64,000 nucleotides of DNA from Brevundimonas subvibrioides ATCC 15264 (GTDB lineage: Bacteria > Pseudomonadota > Alphaproteobacteria > Caulobacterales > Caulobacteraceae), in the NCBI RefSeq assembly GCF_000144605.1, contig NC_014375.1, positions 558,001 to 622,000 of the forward strand, given 5' to 3'. The stretch's first letter is position 1, and every line of letters starts with the position of its first letter. The translations under genes and the position numbers were made by a program. A model generated the notes under the pieces. The model was given only the letters and a program-made list of their open reading frames with translations. It had not been told where the DNA came from and ran no database searches. Shown one piece after another: positions 53,836 through 63,483 of the stretch.

Positions 53836-54543
53836 ATGTCAGACCCAGTCGAAAACCGCTTCGTATCCGGCCTCGCTGCCGAGGATGCCGCCGCCCTGAA
53901 ACCCCTGCTGCGCCGGGTATCGGTCACGGTGGATCAGACCGTCGTGGACCAGGGCGCGCCCGTCGATCAGGTCCATTTTCCGATCGACGCGCAGTTCGCC
54001 AACCTGATCCGGTTCTCCGACGGCAGCGCGATCGAGACCGCCGTCATCGGCTGCGAGGGCCTGACGGGTCTGGCTCCCGTCATGGCCAACCTGACGTGCG
54101 GGTGGGAGATCGTGTGTCGCGCGTCGGGCGAGGCCTGGGTGGCCAGCGCCCAGGCGCTCCGGACGCTTGCGGCTGAACGACCGATGATCATGGCGCGGCT
54201 GCTGGCGCTGACCGACCTGTATCAGGCCCAGGCCGCGCAGGCCGCCGCCTGCAATGCCGAACATCCCGTGCCCGACCGGATCGCCCGCTGGTTTCTGACG
54301 GCCGACGACCTGTCCCCCCGCGACGTGATGACCTTCCGTCAGGAGGAGCTGGCGCGTCTGATCGGCGCGCGCCGTTCCACCGTCAGCGAGGCGGCCTCCC
54401 AGCTGAAGCGGCGAAAGCTCGTGTCCTACAACCGGGGCATCATCCGCATCATCGACCGCCCCGGTCTCGAGGCCGCGGCCTGCGAATGCTACCGCATGCT
54501 CAAACCACGCCTGGACGCGCTGTACGATGTGGCGGCGGCGTGA
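53836..54543 (+). CDS. Crp/Fnr family transcriptional regulator
   Basis: 235 residues. N-terminal cyclic-nucleotide-binding-like beta-roll (VTVDQTVVDQGAPVDQVHFPIDAQFANLIRFSDGSAIETAVIGCEGLTGLAPV) and a C-terminal winged HTH (FRQEELARLIGARRSTVSEAASQLKRRKLVSYNRGIIRIIDRPGLE). No Fnr-type cysteine cluster is seen at the N-terminus. It belongs to the alphaproteobacterial Crp/Fnr group without a known ligand. It precedes the DUF892 gene on the same strand. Confidence 0.9.
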   Translation: MSDPVENRFVSGLAAEDAAALKPLLRRVSVTVDQTVVDQGAPVDQVHFPIDAQFANLIRFSDGSAIETAVIGCEGLTGLAPVMANLTCGWEIVCRASGEAWVASAQALRTLAAERPMIMARLLALTDLYQAQAAQAAACNAEHPVPDRIARWFLTADDLSPRDVMTFRQEELARLIGARRSTVSEAASQLKRRKLVSYNRGIIRIIDRPGLEAAACECYRMLKPRLDALYDVAAA

Positions 54544-54620
54544 CCGGAGTCGCCTTGACGACATAGGAACCGGCGTTCTTGCAGTGGCTTCTAGGGGCTC
54601 ACACCAACGGAGCCCTCCCC

Positions 54621-55124
54621 ATGGCCGACAAGACCCTCGACACCCTGTTCCACGACACGCTCAAGGACATCTATTACGCCGAGCGCAAGATCCTGAAGTC
54701 CCTGCCCAAGATGCAGCGCGCGGCCCAGTCGCCCGAGCTGAAGGCGGCCTTCGAGAAGCACAAGGGCCAGACCGAGGGCCAGATCGAACGCCTGCAGCAG
54801 GTGTTCGAGATCATCGGCAAGCCTGCCCGCGGCAAGACCTGCGACGCCATCGAGGGCATCCTGGCCGAGGGCGACGAGATCGCCGAGGAATACAAGGGCA
54901 CGGCGGCCCTCGACGCCGGACTGCTGGCGGCGGCCCAGGCCGTCGAACACTATGAGATCACCCGCTACGGCACGCTGAAGCGCTGGGCCCTGGTGCTCGG
55001 TCTCGACGACGCGGCGGCCCTGCTGGACGAGACCCTGCAGGAAGAGTCCCAGACCGACGAGGATCTGACCGCGATCGCCGACGCCGCCGTCAATGCCGAG
55101 GCCATGCAGGGCAAGGCGGCCTAG
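54621..55124 (+). CDS. DUF892 ferritin-like protein (YciF/YciE type)
   Basis: 167 residues of mostly helical sequence: LDTLFHDTLKDIYYAERKILKSLPKMQRAAQSPELKAAFEKHKGQTEGQIERLQQVFEIIG and AAAQAVEHYEITRYGTLKRWALVLG, the DUF892 pattern with Glu/His residues at ferritin-like metal positions. Such proteins are stress induced. A GGAACC at 54566-54571 could be the upstream half of an EcfG-type promoter, but the expected CGTT is not well placed. A terminator follows. Confidence 0.9.
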   Translation: MADKTLDTLFHDTLKDIYYAERKILKSLPKMQRAAQSPELKAAFEKHKGQTEGQIERLQQVFEIIGKPARGKTCDAIEGILAEGDEIAEEYKGTAALDAGLLAAAQAVEHYEITRYGTLKRWALVLGLDDAAALLDETLQEESQTDEDLTAIADAAVNAEAMQGKAA

Positions 55125-55148
55125 GGTCGAAGCCTCCAGAGAATGTGA

Positions 55149-55181
55149 AGCCGGCGGGGGCGACCTCGCCGGCTTTCGCTT
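55149..55181 (+). terminator. Rho-independent terminator after DUF892
   Basis: AGCCGGCG (55149-55156) pairs with CGCCGGCT (55167-55174) around a 10-base loop; TTTCGCTT follows. It separates the DUF892 gene from the fadA operon. Confidence 0.75.
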
Positions 55182-55223
55182 GCCCGGGCACCGCCTCTGG
55201 CCTTCAATGGGACCAGCCATTAC

Positions 55224-55243
55224 TTGACGTTGACGTAAACGTA
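55224..55243. promoter_or_regulatory. TTGACGTTGACGTAAACGTA element upstream of fadA
   Basis: A repeated ACGT pattern (TTGACG, TGACGTAAACGTA) stands about 50 bases before the fadA start. It resembles the WACGTAAACGTW-type operator described for MerR-family LiuR regulators of fatty and branched-chain acid degradation; it also contains a TTGACG that could be a -35 box. Which protein binds is unknown. Confidence 0.5.
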
Positions 55244-55292
55244 GGCTTTAGACGCCCCAGCGTCGAAACCGTCCTCTTTGGAGACCCACCCG

Positions 55293-56498
55293 ATGACCGA
55301 AGCCTATATCTACGACGCCGTGCGGACGCCGCGCGGCAAGGGCAAGAAGGACGGATCGCTGCACGAGATCACCGGGCTGAGCCTGGCGACCCAGGTGCTG
55401 GAGGCCCTGCGCGACCGCAACGGCCTGGATACCTCGAAGGTCGACGACGTCATCCTGGGCTGCGTGACCCCGATCGGCGAACTGGGCGCGGACATCGCCC
55501 GCACCGCCGTCCTCGCGGCCGGCTGGGACCAGAGCGTCGCCGGCGTCCAGATCAACCGCTTCTGCGCCTCGGGCCTGGAAGCCGTGAACATGGCGGCCGC
55601 CAAGGTGAAGTCCGGCGAGGCCGACTTCGCCGTCGGCGGTGGCGTCGAGGCCATGAGCCGCGTGCCCATGGGCTCGGACGGCGGGGCCTGGCCGGTCGAT
55701 CCGTCCAGCGCCTTCCCGACCTATTTCGTGCCCCAGGGCGTGTCGGCCGACATGATCGCGTCCAAGTACGGCTTCAGCCGGGACGACGTCGACGCCTACT
55801 CGATGGAGTCGCACAAGCGCGCCGCCGCCGCCTGGGCCGACGGGCGCTTCGGCAAGTCGGTCGTGCCGGTCAAGAACCAGCTGGGCCTGGTCCATCTGGA
55901 CCGCGACGAGACGATCCGTCCGAACACCGACATGCAGTCGCTGGGCGGCCTGAACCCGTCCTTCGCCATGATGGGCGAGATGGCGTTCGACGCCGTGATC
56001 AACCAGCGCTACCCCGAGGTCGAGCGCGTCAACCACGTCCACACGCCCGGCAACTCGTCGGGCATCGTCGATGGCTCGGCCGGGGTGCTGATCGGCACGC
56101 TGGAGGCCGGCAAGGCGCTGGGCCTGACGCCGCGCGCCCGCATCAAGGGGGCCGCCTCGATCGGGTCGGAGCCCTCGATCATGCTGACGGGTCCGGAGTT
56201 CGTGACCAAGAAGCTGCTCGGCAAGCTGGGCATGACCGTCGCCGACATCGATGTGTGGGAGCTGAACGAGGCCTTCGCCGCCGTCGTGCTGCGCTACATG
56301 CAGGCGCTGGACATCCCGCACGACAAGATGAACGTGAACGGCGGCGGCATCTCCATGGGCCACCCGCTGGGGGCCACGGGTGCCATGATCACCGGCATCG
56401 CGCTCGACGAGCTGGAGCGCTCCGGCAAGGAGACCGCCCTGATCACCCTGTGCATCGGCGGCGGCATGGGCACCGCCACCGTCATCGAACGCGTCTGA
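55293..56498 (+). CDS. fadA: Acetyl-CoA C-acyltransferase (3-ketoacyl-CoA thiolase)
   Basis: 401 residues. Thiolase catalytic residues: Cys in [15 protein letters not shown], His in GHPLGATGA and Cys in CIGGGMG, with [12 protein letters not shown] between. The start [23 protein letters not shown] lies behind GGAGA. It performs the last step of fatty-acid beta-oxidation, releasing acetyl-CoA. The fadB gene follows after 13 bases, so the two subunits are co-transcribed. Confidence 0.95.
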   Translation: MTEAYIYDAVRTPRGKGKKDGSLHEITGLSLATQVLEALRDRNGLDTSKVDDVILGCVTPIGELGADIARTAVLAAGWDQSVAGVQINRFCASGLEAVNMAAAKVKSGEADFAVGGGVEAMSRVPMGSDGGAWPVDPSSAFPTYFVPQGVSADMIASKYGFSRDDVDAYSMESHKRAAAAWADGRFGKSVVPVKNQLGLVHLDRDETIRPNTDMQSLGGLNPSFAMMGEMAFDAVINQRYPEVERVNHVHTPGNSSGIVDGSAGVLIGTLEAGKALGLTPRARIKGAASIGSEPSIMLTGPEFVTKKLLGKLGMTVADIDVWELNEAFAAVVLRYMQALDIPHDKMNVNGGGISMGHPLGATGAMITGIALDELERSGKETALITLCIGGGMGTATVIERV

Positions 56499-56511
56499 GG
56501 GAACTGATCCA

Positions 56512-58689
56512 ATGGAAAACTTCAAGATCGACGTCGACGCCGACGGCATCGCCCTGATCACCTTCGACGTCCCCGGACGGTCGATGAACACCCTGACCGG
56601 CAAGGTCATGGACGAGCTGCCGGCCCTGGTCGAACGCATCAAGACCGACGACGCCATCAAGGGCGCGGTCATCACCTCGGGCAAGGCTTCCGGCTTCTGC
56701 GCCGGGGCGGACCTGGGCGACATGGCGTCGGGACTGCTGTCCGGCTCGGGCGACTTGCAGGCGGCGTACGACGCCGGCTGGAAGATGAACGGCGCCCTGC
56801 GCGCGCTGGAGACCTGTGGCAAGCCGGTCGCCGCCGCGATCAACGGCCTGGCGCTCGGCGGCGGGCTGGAGGTCACCCTGGCCTGTCACTACCGCGTGGT
56901 CGGCGACAGCCCCAAGATCCAGCTGGGCCTGCCCGAGATCAAGGTCGGCCTGTTCCCCGGCGGTGGCGGCACCCAGCGTCTGACGCGTCTGATCGGCGTC
57001 CAGGCGGCGATGACGGCGATGAGCTCGGGCTCGTCGTGGCGTCCGAACGACGCCAAGGGCGCGGGCGTGGTGCATGAGGTCGTGCCCGCGGGCACCGAGG
57101 TCGAGGCCGCCAAGGCCTGGATCAAGGGCGGCGGCAAGGCCGTCCAGCCGTGGGACGACAAGTCGTTCAAGCTGCCGGGCGGCGGCCCCTACCACCCGGC
57201 CGGCATCCAGAACTTCCTCGTCGGCAATGCGATGATCCGCAAGCAGTCGTACGGCAACTACCCGGCCGTCACCAACCTGATGAAGGCCGTCTATGAAGGC
57301 ACCCAGGTGCCGATGGACGCGGCGCTCCGCATCGAGACCCGCTACTTCATCAAGACCCTGATGACGCCGCAGGCCCAGGGCATGATCCGCAGCCTGTTCC
57401 TGTCCAAGCAGGAGCTCGACAAGGGCGCGGTGCGTCCCGCCGGCATTCCCCAGTCGGACCCCAAGAAGGTCACCGTCATCGGCGCCGGCATGATGGGCGC
57501 GGGCATCGCCTATGTTCAGGCCCTCGCCGGCATCCAGACCATCCTGATCGACCGCGACCAGGACGCCGCCGACAAGGGCAAGGCCCATGTCGAGGAGTTG
57601 CTGAAGAAGCGGCTGTCGCGCGGTCAGCTGACCCAGGACAAGTTCGACGCCCTGCTGGCCTCGGTCGTCGCCACGACCGACTATGACCAGATCAAGGGTT
57701 CGGACCTGGTCATCGAGGCGGTGTTCGAGAACCGCGAGATCAAGGCGGATGTCACCAAGCGCGCCGAGGCCCAGCTGGAAGCCGGCGCCGTGTTCGGCTC
57801 CAACACCTCGACCCTGCCGATCACGGGCCTGGCCGAGGCCTCGGTCCGGCCCGAGGACTTCATCGGCATCCACTTCTTCTCGCCCGTCGACAAGATGATG
57901 CTGGTCGAGATCATCCTGGGTGAGAAGACCGGCCCGGCGGCGATCGCCAAGGCGCTGGACTACATCATCAAGATCAAGAAGACCCCGATCGTCGTCAACG
58001 ACGGCCGCGGTTTCTACACCTCGCGCTGCTTCGGCACCTATGTGGCCGAGGGGCTGGCGATGCTGGAGGAGGGCTATGCCCCCGCCCTGATCGACAACCT
58101 GGGCCGGATGACCGGCATGCCGCGCGGGCCGCTGGAAATGCACGACGACGTCGCGCTGGACCTGTCGGTCAAGATCGCCAAGCAGACGGCCGAAGATCTG
58201 GGCGACGCCTATGTGCCGATCGAAGGCCACGAGATCGTCCGCAAGATGGTCGAGGACCTGGGTCGCTATGGTCGCAAGAACGGCAAGGGCTTCTACGACT
58301 ACGACACCAAGCCCAAGAAACTCTGGTCCGGCCTGTCGGACCTGGCGACCGTCACCATCAACGACTCGACCCCCGAGCTGATCGAGGACCAGAAGCGCCG
58401 CCTGCTGTATCGCCAGGCCGTCGAGGTCGCGAAATGCTGGGAAGAGGGCGTCATCGACGACCCGCGCGAGGCCGACGTCGGCGCCATCCTGGCCTGGGGC
58501 TTCGCGCCCTGGACCGGCGGCCCCATCACCATGATCGACCAGATCGGTCTGAAGGCCTTCGTGGAACAGGCCGACGTCTATGCCGACCGCTACGGCGACC
58601 GCTTCCGCGTGCCGCAGCTGCTGCGCGACATGGCGGCAAAGGGCGAGACCTTCTACGGCAAGTTCGCCGGGGTGAAGGCCGCGGCCTGA
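56512..58689 (+). CDS. fadB: Fatty acid oxidation multifunctional enzyme (enoyl-CoA hydratase/3-hydroxyacyl-CoA dehydrogenase)
   Basis: 725 residues. N-terminal crotonase domain ([49 protein letters not shown]) and a dehydrogenase domain with NAD motif [19 protein letters not shown], then [11 protein letters not shown] and [15 protein letters not shown]. This is the alpha-subunit FadB/FadJ arrangement; with FadA it carries out hydration, oxidation and thiolysis. A strong terminator ends the operon. Confidence 0.95.
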   Translation: MENFKIDVDADGIALITFDVPGRSMNTLTGKVMDELPALVERIKTDDAIKGAVITSGKASGFCAGADLGDMASGLLSGSGDLQAAYDAGWKMNGALRALETCGKPVAAAINGLALGGGLEVTLACHYRVVGDSPKIQLGLPEIKVGLFPGGGGTQRLTRLIGVQAAMTAMSSGSSWRPNDAKGAGVVHEVVPAGTEVEAAKAWIKGGGKAVQPWDDKSFKLPGGGPYHPAGIQNFLVGNAMIRKQSYGNYPAVTNLMKAVYEGTQVPMDAALRIETRYFIKTLMTPQAQGMIRSLFLSKQELDKGAVRPAGIPQSDPKKVTVIGAGMMGAGIAYVQALAGIQTILIDRDQDAADKGKAHVEELLKKRLSRGQLTQDKFDALLASVVATTDYDQIKGSDLVIEAVFENREIKADVTKRAEAQLEAGAVFGSNTSTLPITGLAEASVRPEDFIGIHFFSPVDKMMLVEIILGEKTGPAAIAKALDYIIKIKKTPIVVNDGRGFYTSRCFGTYVAEGLAMLEEGYAPALIDNLGRMTGMPRGPLEMHDDVALDLSVKIAKQTAEDLGDAYVPIEGHEIVRKMVEDLGRYGRKNGKGFYDYDTKPKKLWSGLSDLATVTINDSTPELIEDQKRRLLYRQAVEVAKCWEEGVIDDPREADVGAILAWGFAPWTGGPITMIDQIGLKAFVEQADVYADRYGDRFRVPQLLRDMAAKGETFYGKFAGVKAAA

Positions 58690-58714
58690 TCGTTTTGGAC
58701 GTGTGAGACGAAGC

Positions 58715-58745
58715 CGGCCCCGGGCGCGATCCCGGGGCCGTTTTT
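58715..58745 (+). terminator. Rho-independent terminator of the fadAB operon
   Basis: CGGCCCCGGG (58715-58724) pairs with CCCGGGGCCG (58731-58740), a perfect 10-bp stem with a six-base loop, followed by TTTTT. Confidence 0.9.
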
Positions 58746-58755
58746 CGTTCCGGGC

Positions 58756-59268
58756 TCAGGGCCGGCCGGCGTCGATCCAGGCGTTGACGCTGGGATAGGA
58801 GGGCCCGGGCGGGCGACGGTCCTCGCAGGCGATCACCCGGGCGCCTTCGTCCAGCGAGCCAGGCCGAATGGCCTCCCACGGCTCTCCGGTGGCGTAGGCT
58901 TCGGTCGGCTCGCCGTCCTCGAACACGTCCATCGCCTGATCGACATGCGTCTCGCGCGCGGCACACCGGATGCCGAACACATCCCGGGTATGGCTGTAAT
59001 CCGTCGGATCGCCCTGTCGCGGGACCCGGGCGATGGTCACCGTCAGTTCGTCGCCGGTCCGCGCGATGCTGTTCACGTCGATCAGATAGCCGCGCTGGTC
59101 CGAGCGCGAGAAGACCCACCAGTCCGACCCGGCGGGCGCAGGCGTCTGGGTCGACGATTCCGGCGGGGCGGGGGCAGGGGGCACGGCCTCCTGCGCCGAC
59201 ACGGGCCCTGCCAGGGCCAGGGCGCCGCTCATGGCGGCCAGGGTGTTGAGCCGATAGCGTGTTCTCAT
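58756..59268 (-). CDS. Secreted protein with a surface-adhesin-E-like core
   Basis: 170 residues; signal peptide RYRLNTLAAMSGALALAGPVSAQ, a Pro-rich linker, then WWVFSRSDQRGYLIDVNSIARTGDELTVTIARVPRQGDPTDYSHTRDVFGIRCAARETHV. The pattern of a tyrosine/aspartate strand followed by conserved Cys residues (two here) resembles the surface-adhesin E/DUF-type domains of small periplasmic proteins, a loose match. GGAGG precedes the ATG. Function unknown. Confidence 0.75.
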   Translation of the reverse strand: MRTRYRLNTLAAMSGALALAGPVSAQEAVPPAPAPPESSTQTPAPAGSDWWVFSRSDQRGYLIDVNSIARTGDELTVTIARVPRQGDPTDYSHTRDVFGIRCAARETHVDQAMDVFEDGEPTEAYATGEPWEAIRPGSLDEGARVIACEDRRPPGPSYPSVNAWIDAGRP

Positions 59269-59367
59269 AGCATCCTCCCCCGAGGTTCCTGAGCGCACTT
59301 CACGCCTGTGCGACGCGGATTTCAAGTGCGCCAACCAAATGCCGCGATAGCCGTTCAGGGGTTCGAC

Positions 59368-60258
59368 ATGCGCCGTTTCCTCCTGCTGATCCTCGCCCTG
59401 CTGACCCTGCCCGGTATGGCCGTGGCCCAGGCGAGGCCGTTCACCTCCGACCGGATCGTGGTGACCGTGCAGGGCAGCGGGCCCGACGTGATCCTGATCC
59501 CCGGCCTGGCCTCGACCGGCGAGGTCTGGCGGCGCACGGCGGACCGGCTCGACGACGGTCACCGCGTCCACATCGTTTCCGTAAGGGGCTTCGGCGACGT
59601 GCCGTCCGGAGCCAATACCAATGGGGCCCTGGTCGCGCCGGTCGCATCAGAGCTGCGCCGCTATATCGCCGAGACCCGACTGGACCGACCCGCCCTCATC
59701 GGTCATTCGATGGGGGGTCTGGTGGCGCTGAGAGCCGCCGCCGATGCCGGGCGTGACCGGCGGGGCGGCACCGTCGGCCGGGTCATGGTGGTGGACGCCA
59801 CACCCTTCTTTCCGTCCCTGATCAGCCCGGGGGCCACGGTCGGCGACGTCGAGCCGATCGCCCGCATCGCCTATCAGGCCCTGCTGTTTCTCGGCGACGA
59901 GGCCCTGCGCATGCAGGGGTCCGCCCTGGGCGACCAGCTCGGCGGGGCCTCGGACAGCGTCTTCTCCGCCGTGGGCTGGCAGGGCGGCGACCGCCAGGTT
60001 CTGGCCCAGGGCCTGTACGAGGTCATGACCACCGACCTGCGCAGCCGCCTGCCCGACATCACGGCCCCCGTTACCGTCGTCTATGGCTGGAGCGCCGACG
60101 ACCGCTCGCCCCGGTCACAGCTGGATGGCCTGTTCCAGGCCGGATACCGCAACCTGCCCCGGCCCGCCCGCTTCGAACGGATCGAGGGCGCCGAGCACAT
60201 GGTCATGATCGACCAGCCGGGGCGGTTCCTGGCGGCGGTGACGCGGTTTCTGGGGTGA
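59368..60258 (+). CDS. Exported alpha/beta hydrolase, paralogue of the one at 9461
   Basis: 296 residues with signal peptide MRRFLLLILALLTLPGMAVAQ. Hydrolase fold: DVILIPGLASTGEVW, nucleophile in LIGHSMGGLVALRAA, and the catalytic His in IEGAEHMVMIDQPGRF. It shares block order and wording with the hydrolase at 9461-10444 (RVMVVDATPFFPS, LIPGL, RPALIGHSMGG) but lacks the His-rich start. Probably periplasmic, substrate unknown. Divergent from the secreted protein gene upstream. Confidence 0.88.
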   Translation: MRRFLLLILALLTLPGMAVAQARPFTSDRIVVTVQGSGPDVILIPGLASTGEVWRRTADRLDDGHRVHIVSVRGFGDVPSGANTNGALVAPVASELRRYIAETRLDRPALIGHSMGGLVALRAAADAGRDRRGGTVGRVMVVDATPFFPSLISPGATVGDVEPIARIAYQALLFLGDEALRMQGSALGDQLGGASDSVFSAVGWQGGDRQVLAQGLYEVMTTDLRSRLPDITAPVTVVYGWSADDRSPRSQLDGLFQAGYRNLPRPARFERIEGAEHMVMIDQPGRFLAAVTRFLG

Positions 60259-60288
60259 GCCCGGTCCGGGACGGTCCCGCCCGGACAG

Positions 60289-60507
60289 CTATGGATCGCG
60301 CCTGCGGGACTGCCGCTCCGCCACGGTCGTGATGACGACGGCGACGAACGTGACGCCGGCAGCGGCGAGCGCCGCCAGCATGACGCCGATCAACCCCATG
60401 CCGACGAACAGCTGAAGCGGCCCGCCGATTCGTACCGTGCCGATGGCGAACGCCAGAATGAAGGCGAGTAACGAGAGCCCGAACGCTTTTCCCAAGGCTC
60501 TCTCCAT
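60289..60507 (-). CDS. Small two-helix membrane protein
   Basis: 72 residues with two hydrophobic helices (AFGLSLLAFILAFAIGTVRIGG and LFVGMGLIGVMLAALAAAGVTFVAVVITTV) and a basic C-terminus (ERQSRRRDP). No family recognised. It lies 21 bases downstream of lysA on the same strand, so it may belong to that operon. Confidence 0.6.
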   Translation of the reverse strand: MERALGKAFGLSLLAFILAFAIGTVRIGGPLQLFVGMGLIGVMLAALAAAGVTFVAVVITTVAERQSRRRDP

Positions 60508-60528
60508 CCGAAACCCGGAAAGGGCGGG

Positions 60529-61803
60529 CTACAGCCAGCCTGCCACCGTTTCCCGCGTCAACATCTCATCATAGGTCGGCCGTCCGCGCACCACCGCCCA
60601 GCGGGCCTCGTCGACCAGCACCTCGGGCACCAGGGGACGGCTGTTGTATTCGCTCGACATGACCGCGCCATAGGCCCCGGCCCCCGTGAACACGACCAGG
60701 TCTCCGGCCTGGAGCGGCGGCAGGTCGCGGCCGCGGGCGAAGGTGTCGCCGGTCTCGCAGACGGGGCCGACGATGTCGTAGGCGATGAGGTCGCCGTCGC
60801 GGGGGGTGACGGGCTTCACCTCGTGGAAGGCGTCATACATGGCCGGGCGGACCAGGTCATTCATGGCGGCGTCCAGCACCAGGAAGCGTCGCCCGTCCGC
60901 CCGCTCGGTGATCTGGATGACGCGGGCCAGCAGCACGCCGGCATTGGCGGCCAGCAGGCGGCCCGGCTCGAACGCGGCCTCGACTTCCAGCCCCTCCAGC
61001 ACCCCCGCCGCCATGGCCGCATAGTCGGCCACCGACGCGGTCTCGGCTCCACCGGAATAGGGCACCCCCAGACCGCCGCCGAGGTCCAGCCGGGTCACCG
61101 ACAGGCCCTGTCCGCGCAATGTGAGCGTCATCTCGCGCAGCAGGCGGAAGGCGGCCTCCAGCGGCGTCAGGTCGATGATCTGGCTGCCGATATGGCAGGC
61201 CAGGCCGACGGGGGTCACATGCGGGCTCGCCGCGGCGCGGGCATACAGGGCCAGTGCTTCATCCGCAGGGATGCCGAACTTGTCGCCTTCGCCGCCCGTG
61301 GTGATCTTGGCGTGGCCGCCCGCACCGATCTTGGGGTTCACGCGGATGGCGATGTCGGGGCAGGCACCCTTCTCGGCGGCGACCGCGATCAGGCGGTCCA
61401 GCTCGGCCGGGCTCTCGACGTTGATCTGGCGCACGCCGACGTCCAGCGCATAGGCCAGTTCCGCATCGGTCTTGCCGACGCCGGAGAAGATGATCCGGGC
61501 CGCGGGAATGCCCGCCTTCAGGGCGCGGCGGATCTCGCCCTCCGACACCGTGTCCGCCCCCGACCCCAGACGGGCCAGGGTCGCAAGCACCGACAGGTTT
61601 GAGTTGGCCTTGACCGCGAAGGCGATCAGCGCGTCGCCGAAGGCGGCCGGATGGGCGTCGACAGCCTCGCGCAACACGCCGTAGTGCCGGCTCAGCGTCG
61701 CGGTCGAATAGACATAGGCCGGCGTGCCGACCTCGGCCGCGAGGGTGTCGAGCGGCACGTCCTCGGCGTGAAGGGTGCCTGCCCGGAGCTGGAAGTGATC
61801 CAA
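60529..61803 (-). CDS. lysA: Diaminopimelate decarboxylase
   Basis: 424 residues. PLP-binding Lys in LIAFAVKANSNLSVLATL, the conserved GEGDKFGIP, HIGSQI, LDLGGGLGVPYSG, EPGRLLAANAGVLL, and GPVCETGDTFA and GAYGAVMSSEYNSRP blocks. It decarboxylates meso-diaminopimelate to lysine. The start is a TTG (DHFQLRAG); longer readings of the frame are Pro/Arg-rich and not family-like. It follows the lptM-like gene by 13 bases. Confidence 0.95.
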   Translation of the reverse strand: MDHFQLRAGTLHAEDVPLDTLAAEVGTPAYVYSTATLSRHYGVLREAVDAHPAAFGDALIAFAVKANSNLSVLATLARLGSGADTVSEGEIRRALKAGIPAARIIFSGVGKTDAELAYALDVGVRQINVESPAELDRLIAVAAEKGACPDIAIRVNPKIGAGGHAKITTGGEGDKFGIPADEALALYARAAASPHVTPVGLACHIGSQIIDLTPLEAAFRLLREMTLTLRGQGLSVTRLDLGGGLGVPYSGGAETASVADYAAMAAGVLEGLEVEAAFEPGRLLAANAGVLLARVIQITERADGRRFLVLDAAMNDLVRPAMYDAFHEVKPVTPRDGDLIAYDIVGPVCETGDTFARGRDLPPLQAGDLVVFTGAGAYGAVMSSEYNSRPLVPEVLVDEARWAVVRGRPTYDEMLTRETVAGWL

Positions 61804-61816
61804 GGCGCTTGCCGAC

Positions 61817-62056
61817 CTAGCGCGGGTCGCGCGCGGCGGCGGGAGAGCCGAACGGGTTCGACGGGCCGCCGTCGATCGGGATCTGGCTGGACGGGCGGTT
61901 GACGGTCGCGGGATCGGGCAGGTCCGGCGCACGGGCGTCGCGGGGTGCGCGCTCGGTCTCGCGCGGGCCGGGGGTCTCAAGGTCCGCCATCCGGCCGCAG
62001 CCGGCGGCGGCGAGGGCGGTCAGGGCGAGCGCGCCCGCGACGATCAGCTTTTTCAT
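61817..62056 (-). CDS. lptM: LptM-like (YifL) small lipoprotein
   Basis: 79 residues: [21 protein letters not shown], a lipoprotein signal with the acylated Cys at about residue 20, followed by a short polar/Pro-rich mature part. Small lipoproteins of this kind next to lysA are the LptM (YifL) group, which helps assemble the LptD/LptE translocon. The start overlaps the argH stop (ATGA at 62053-62056). The assignment rests on size, lipobox and position between argH and lysA. Confidence 0.75.
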   Translation of the reverse strand: MKKLIVAGALALTALAAAGCGRMADLETPGPRETERAPRDARAPDLPDPATVNRPSSQIPIDGGPSNPFGSPAAARDPR

Positions 62057-63483
62057 GCGAGACGCTCTTTCCACTCGGCGATGCGCGCGCGGACCTGTTC
62101 CGGCGCGGTGCCCCCGAAACTCTGGCGACTGGCGCAGGAAGCCTCAGGGGTCAGCACCTTGTAAACCGCTTCTGTCACCGAGGGATGCAGGGCCTGCAGT
62201 TCTTTCAGCGGCAGTTGCGCCAGACCCACGCCCAGCGCCTCGGCCCGCTTGACCGCCGCGCCCGTCACATGGTGCGCCTGGCGGAAGGGCAGGTCGGCCT
62301 CGCGCACCAGCCAGTCGGCCAGGTCGGTGGCGGTGGAAAAGCCCCAGCCGGCCGCCTCGGCCATGCGGGCGATGTTCGGCGTGAAGGCTGTGACCATGGC
62401 CGTCATGGCGGTCAGGGCCAGGTCCAGGGCGTCCATGGCCTCGAACACCGGCGGCTTGTCCTCCTGCATGTCCTTGGAATAGGCCAGCGGCAGGCCCTTC
62501 ATCACGGTCGACAGGGCGACGAACGACCCCAGGATGCGGCCGGTCTTGGCCCGGACCAGTTCGGCGGCGTCGGGGTTGCGCTTCTGCGGCATGATCGACG
62601 AGCCGGTGGTCAGGTCGTCGGGCAGGGAGGCGAAGCCGAACATCGGCGTCATCCAGACCACGATCTCCTCGGCGAACCGCGACAGGTGGCCGGCCGTGAT
62701 CGAGGCGGCGGCCAGGGTCTCAAGCGCGAAATCCCGGTCCGAAACGGCGTCCAGCGAATTGCCCATCGGCCGGTCGAAGCCCAGCGCCAGGGCCGTCGCA
62801 TGGCGATCGATGGGGAAGGGGGACCCGGCCAGGGCGGCCGCCCCCAGCGGGCTCTCGTTCATCCGGGCGCGGGCGTCGGTGAAGCGCGACGCATCCCTGC
62901 CGAACATCTCGACATAGGCCATCAGATGGTGGCCCAGCGTCACCGGCTGGGCGGTCTGCAGATGGGTGAAGCCGGGCATCAGGTCGCCGGCATGCTGTTC
63001 GGCGCGGGCCAGAAGGGCGTGCTGCAGGGCCGACAGCTGGGCGATCGTCCGGTCGCAGGCGTCGCGGACCCACAGGCGGAAATCCAGGGCGACCTGGTCG
63101 TTGCGGCTGCGGGCCGTGTGCAGCCGGCCCGACGGCTCGCCGATCAGCTCGGACAGCCGCGCCTCCACGTTCAGGTGGATGTCCTCGTACTCGTCGCGGA
63201 AGGGAAAGGTCCCGGCCTCGATCTCCGACTGGATGGTGTCGAGGCCCGACAGGATGGCCGCGCCGTCGGCGGCGGTCACGATCCCCCGGTCGATCAACAT
63301 GCGGCAGTGGGCCCGCGACCCGGCCAGGTCCTGGGCCCACAATCGCCGGTCCACGCCGATGGAGACGTTGATCGCCTGCATGATGTCGGCCGGCCGCGAC
63401 GAAAAGCGGCCGCCCCACATGCCTTGACCTTGAGCCGGGGTCGCGGCCTTAGTCGAGGGATCATCAGGGATGGCGTCGGACAT
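62053..63483 (-). CDS. argH: Argininosuccinate lyase
   Basis: 476 residues from ATG at 63483, or 455 from ATG at 63420 ([12 protein letters not shown]), which is close to the usual family N-terminus. Family signatures: [27 protein letters not shown] and the catalytic-loop [12 protein letters not shown]. It releases fumarate to make arginine. The longer start would overlap the divergent thioredoxin gene; the ArgH N-terminus and that overlap both leave the start open. First gene of argH-lptM-lysA. Confidence 0.95.
   Translation of the reverse strand: MSDAIPDDPSTKAATPAQGQGMWGGRFSSRPADIMQAINVSIGVDRRLWAQDLAGSRAHCRMLIDRGIVTAADGAAILSGLDTIQSEIEAGTFPFRDEYEDIHLNVEARLSELIGEPSGRLHTARSRNDQVALDFRLWVRDACDRTIAQLSALQHALLARAEQHAGDLMPGFTHLQTAQPVTLGHHLMAYVEMFGRDASRFTDARARMNESPLGAAALAGSPFPIDRHATALALGFDRPMGNSLDAVSDRDFALETLAAASITAGHLSRFAEEIVVWMTPMFGFASLPDDLTTGSSIMPQKRNPDAAELVRAKTGRILGSFVALSTVMKGLPLAYSKDMQEDKPPVFEAMDALDLALTAMTAMVTAFTPNIARMAEAAGWGFSTATDLADWLVREADLPFRQAHHVTGAAVKRAEALGVGLAQLPLKELQALHPSVTEAVYKVLTPEASCASRQSFGGTAPEQVRARIAEWKERLA

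Noticed and set aside
54566..54590. GGAACC as an EcfG-type promoter in front of DUF892
   Set aside because: The matching CGTT is not at the expected 16-17 base spacing (GCTT is found), so only half of the consensus is present.
56482..58230. 582-codon minus-strand frame
   Set aside because: Antisense to fadB; no domain.
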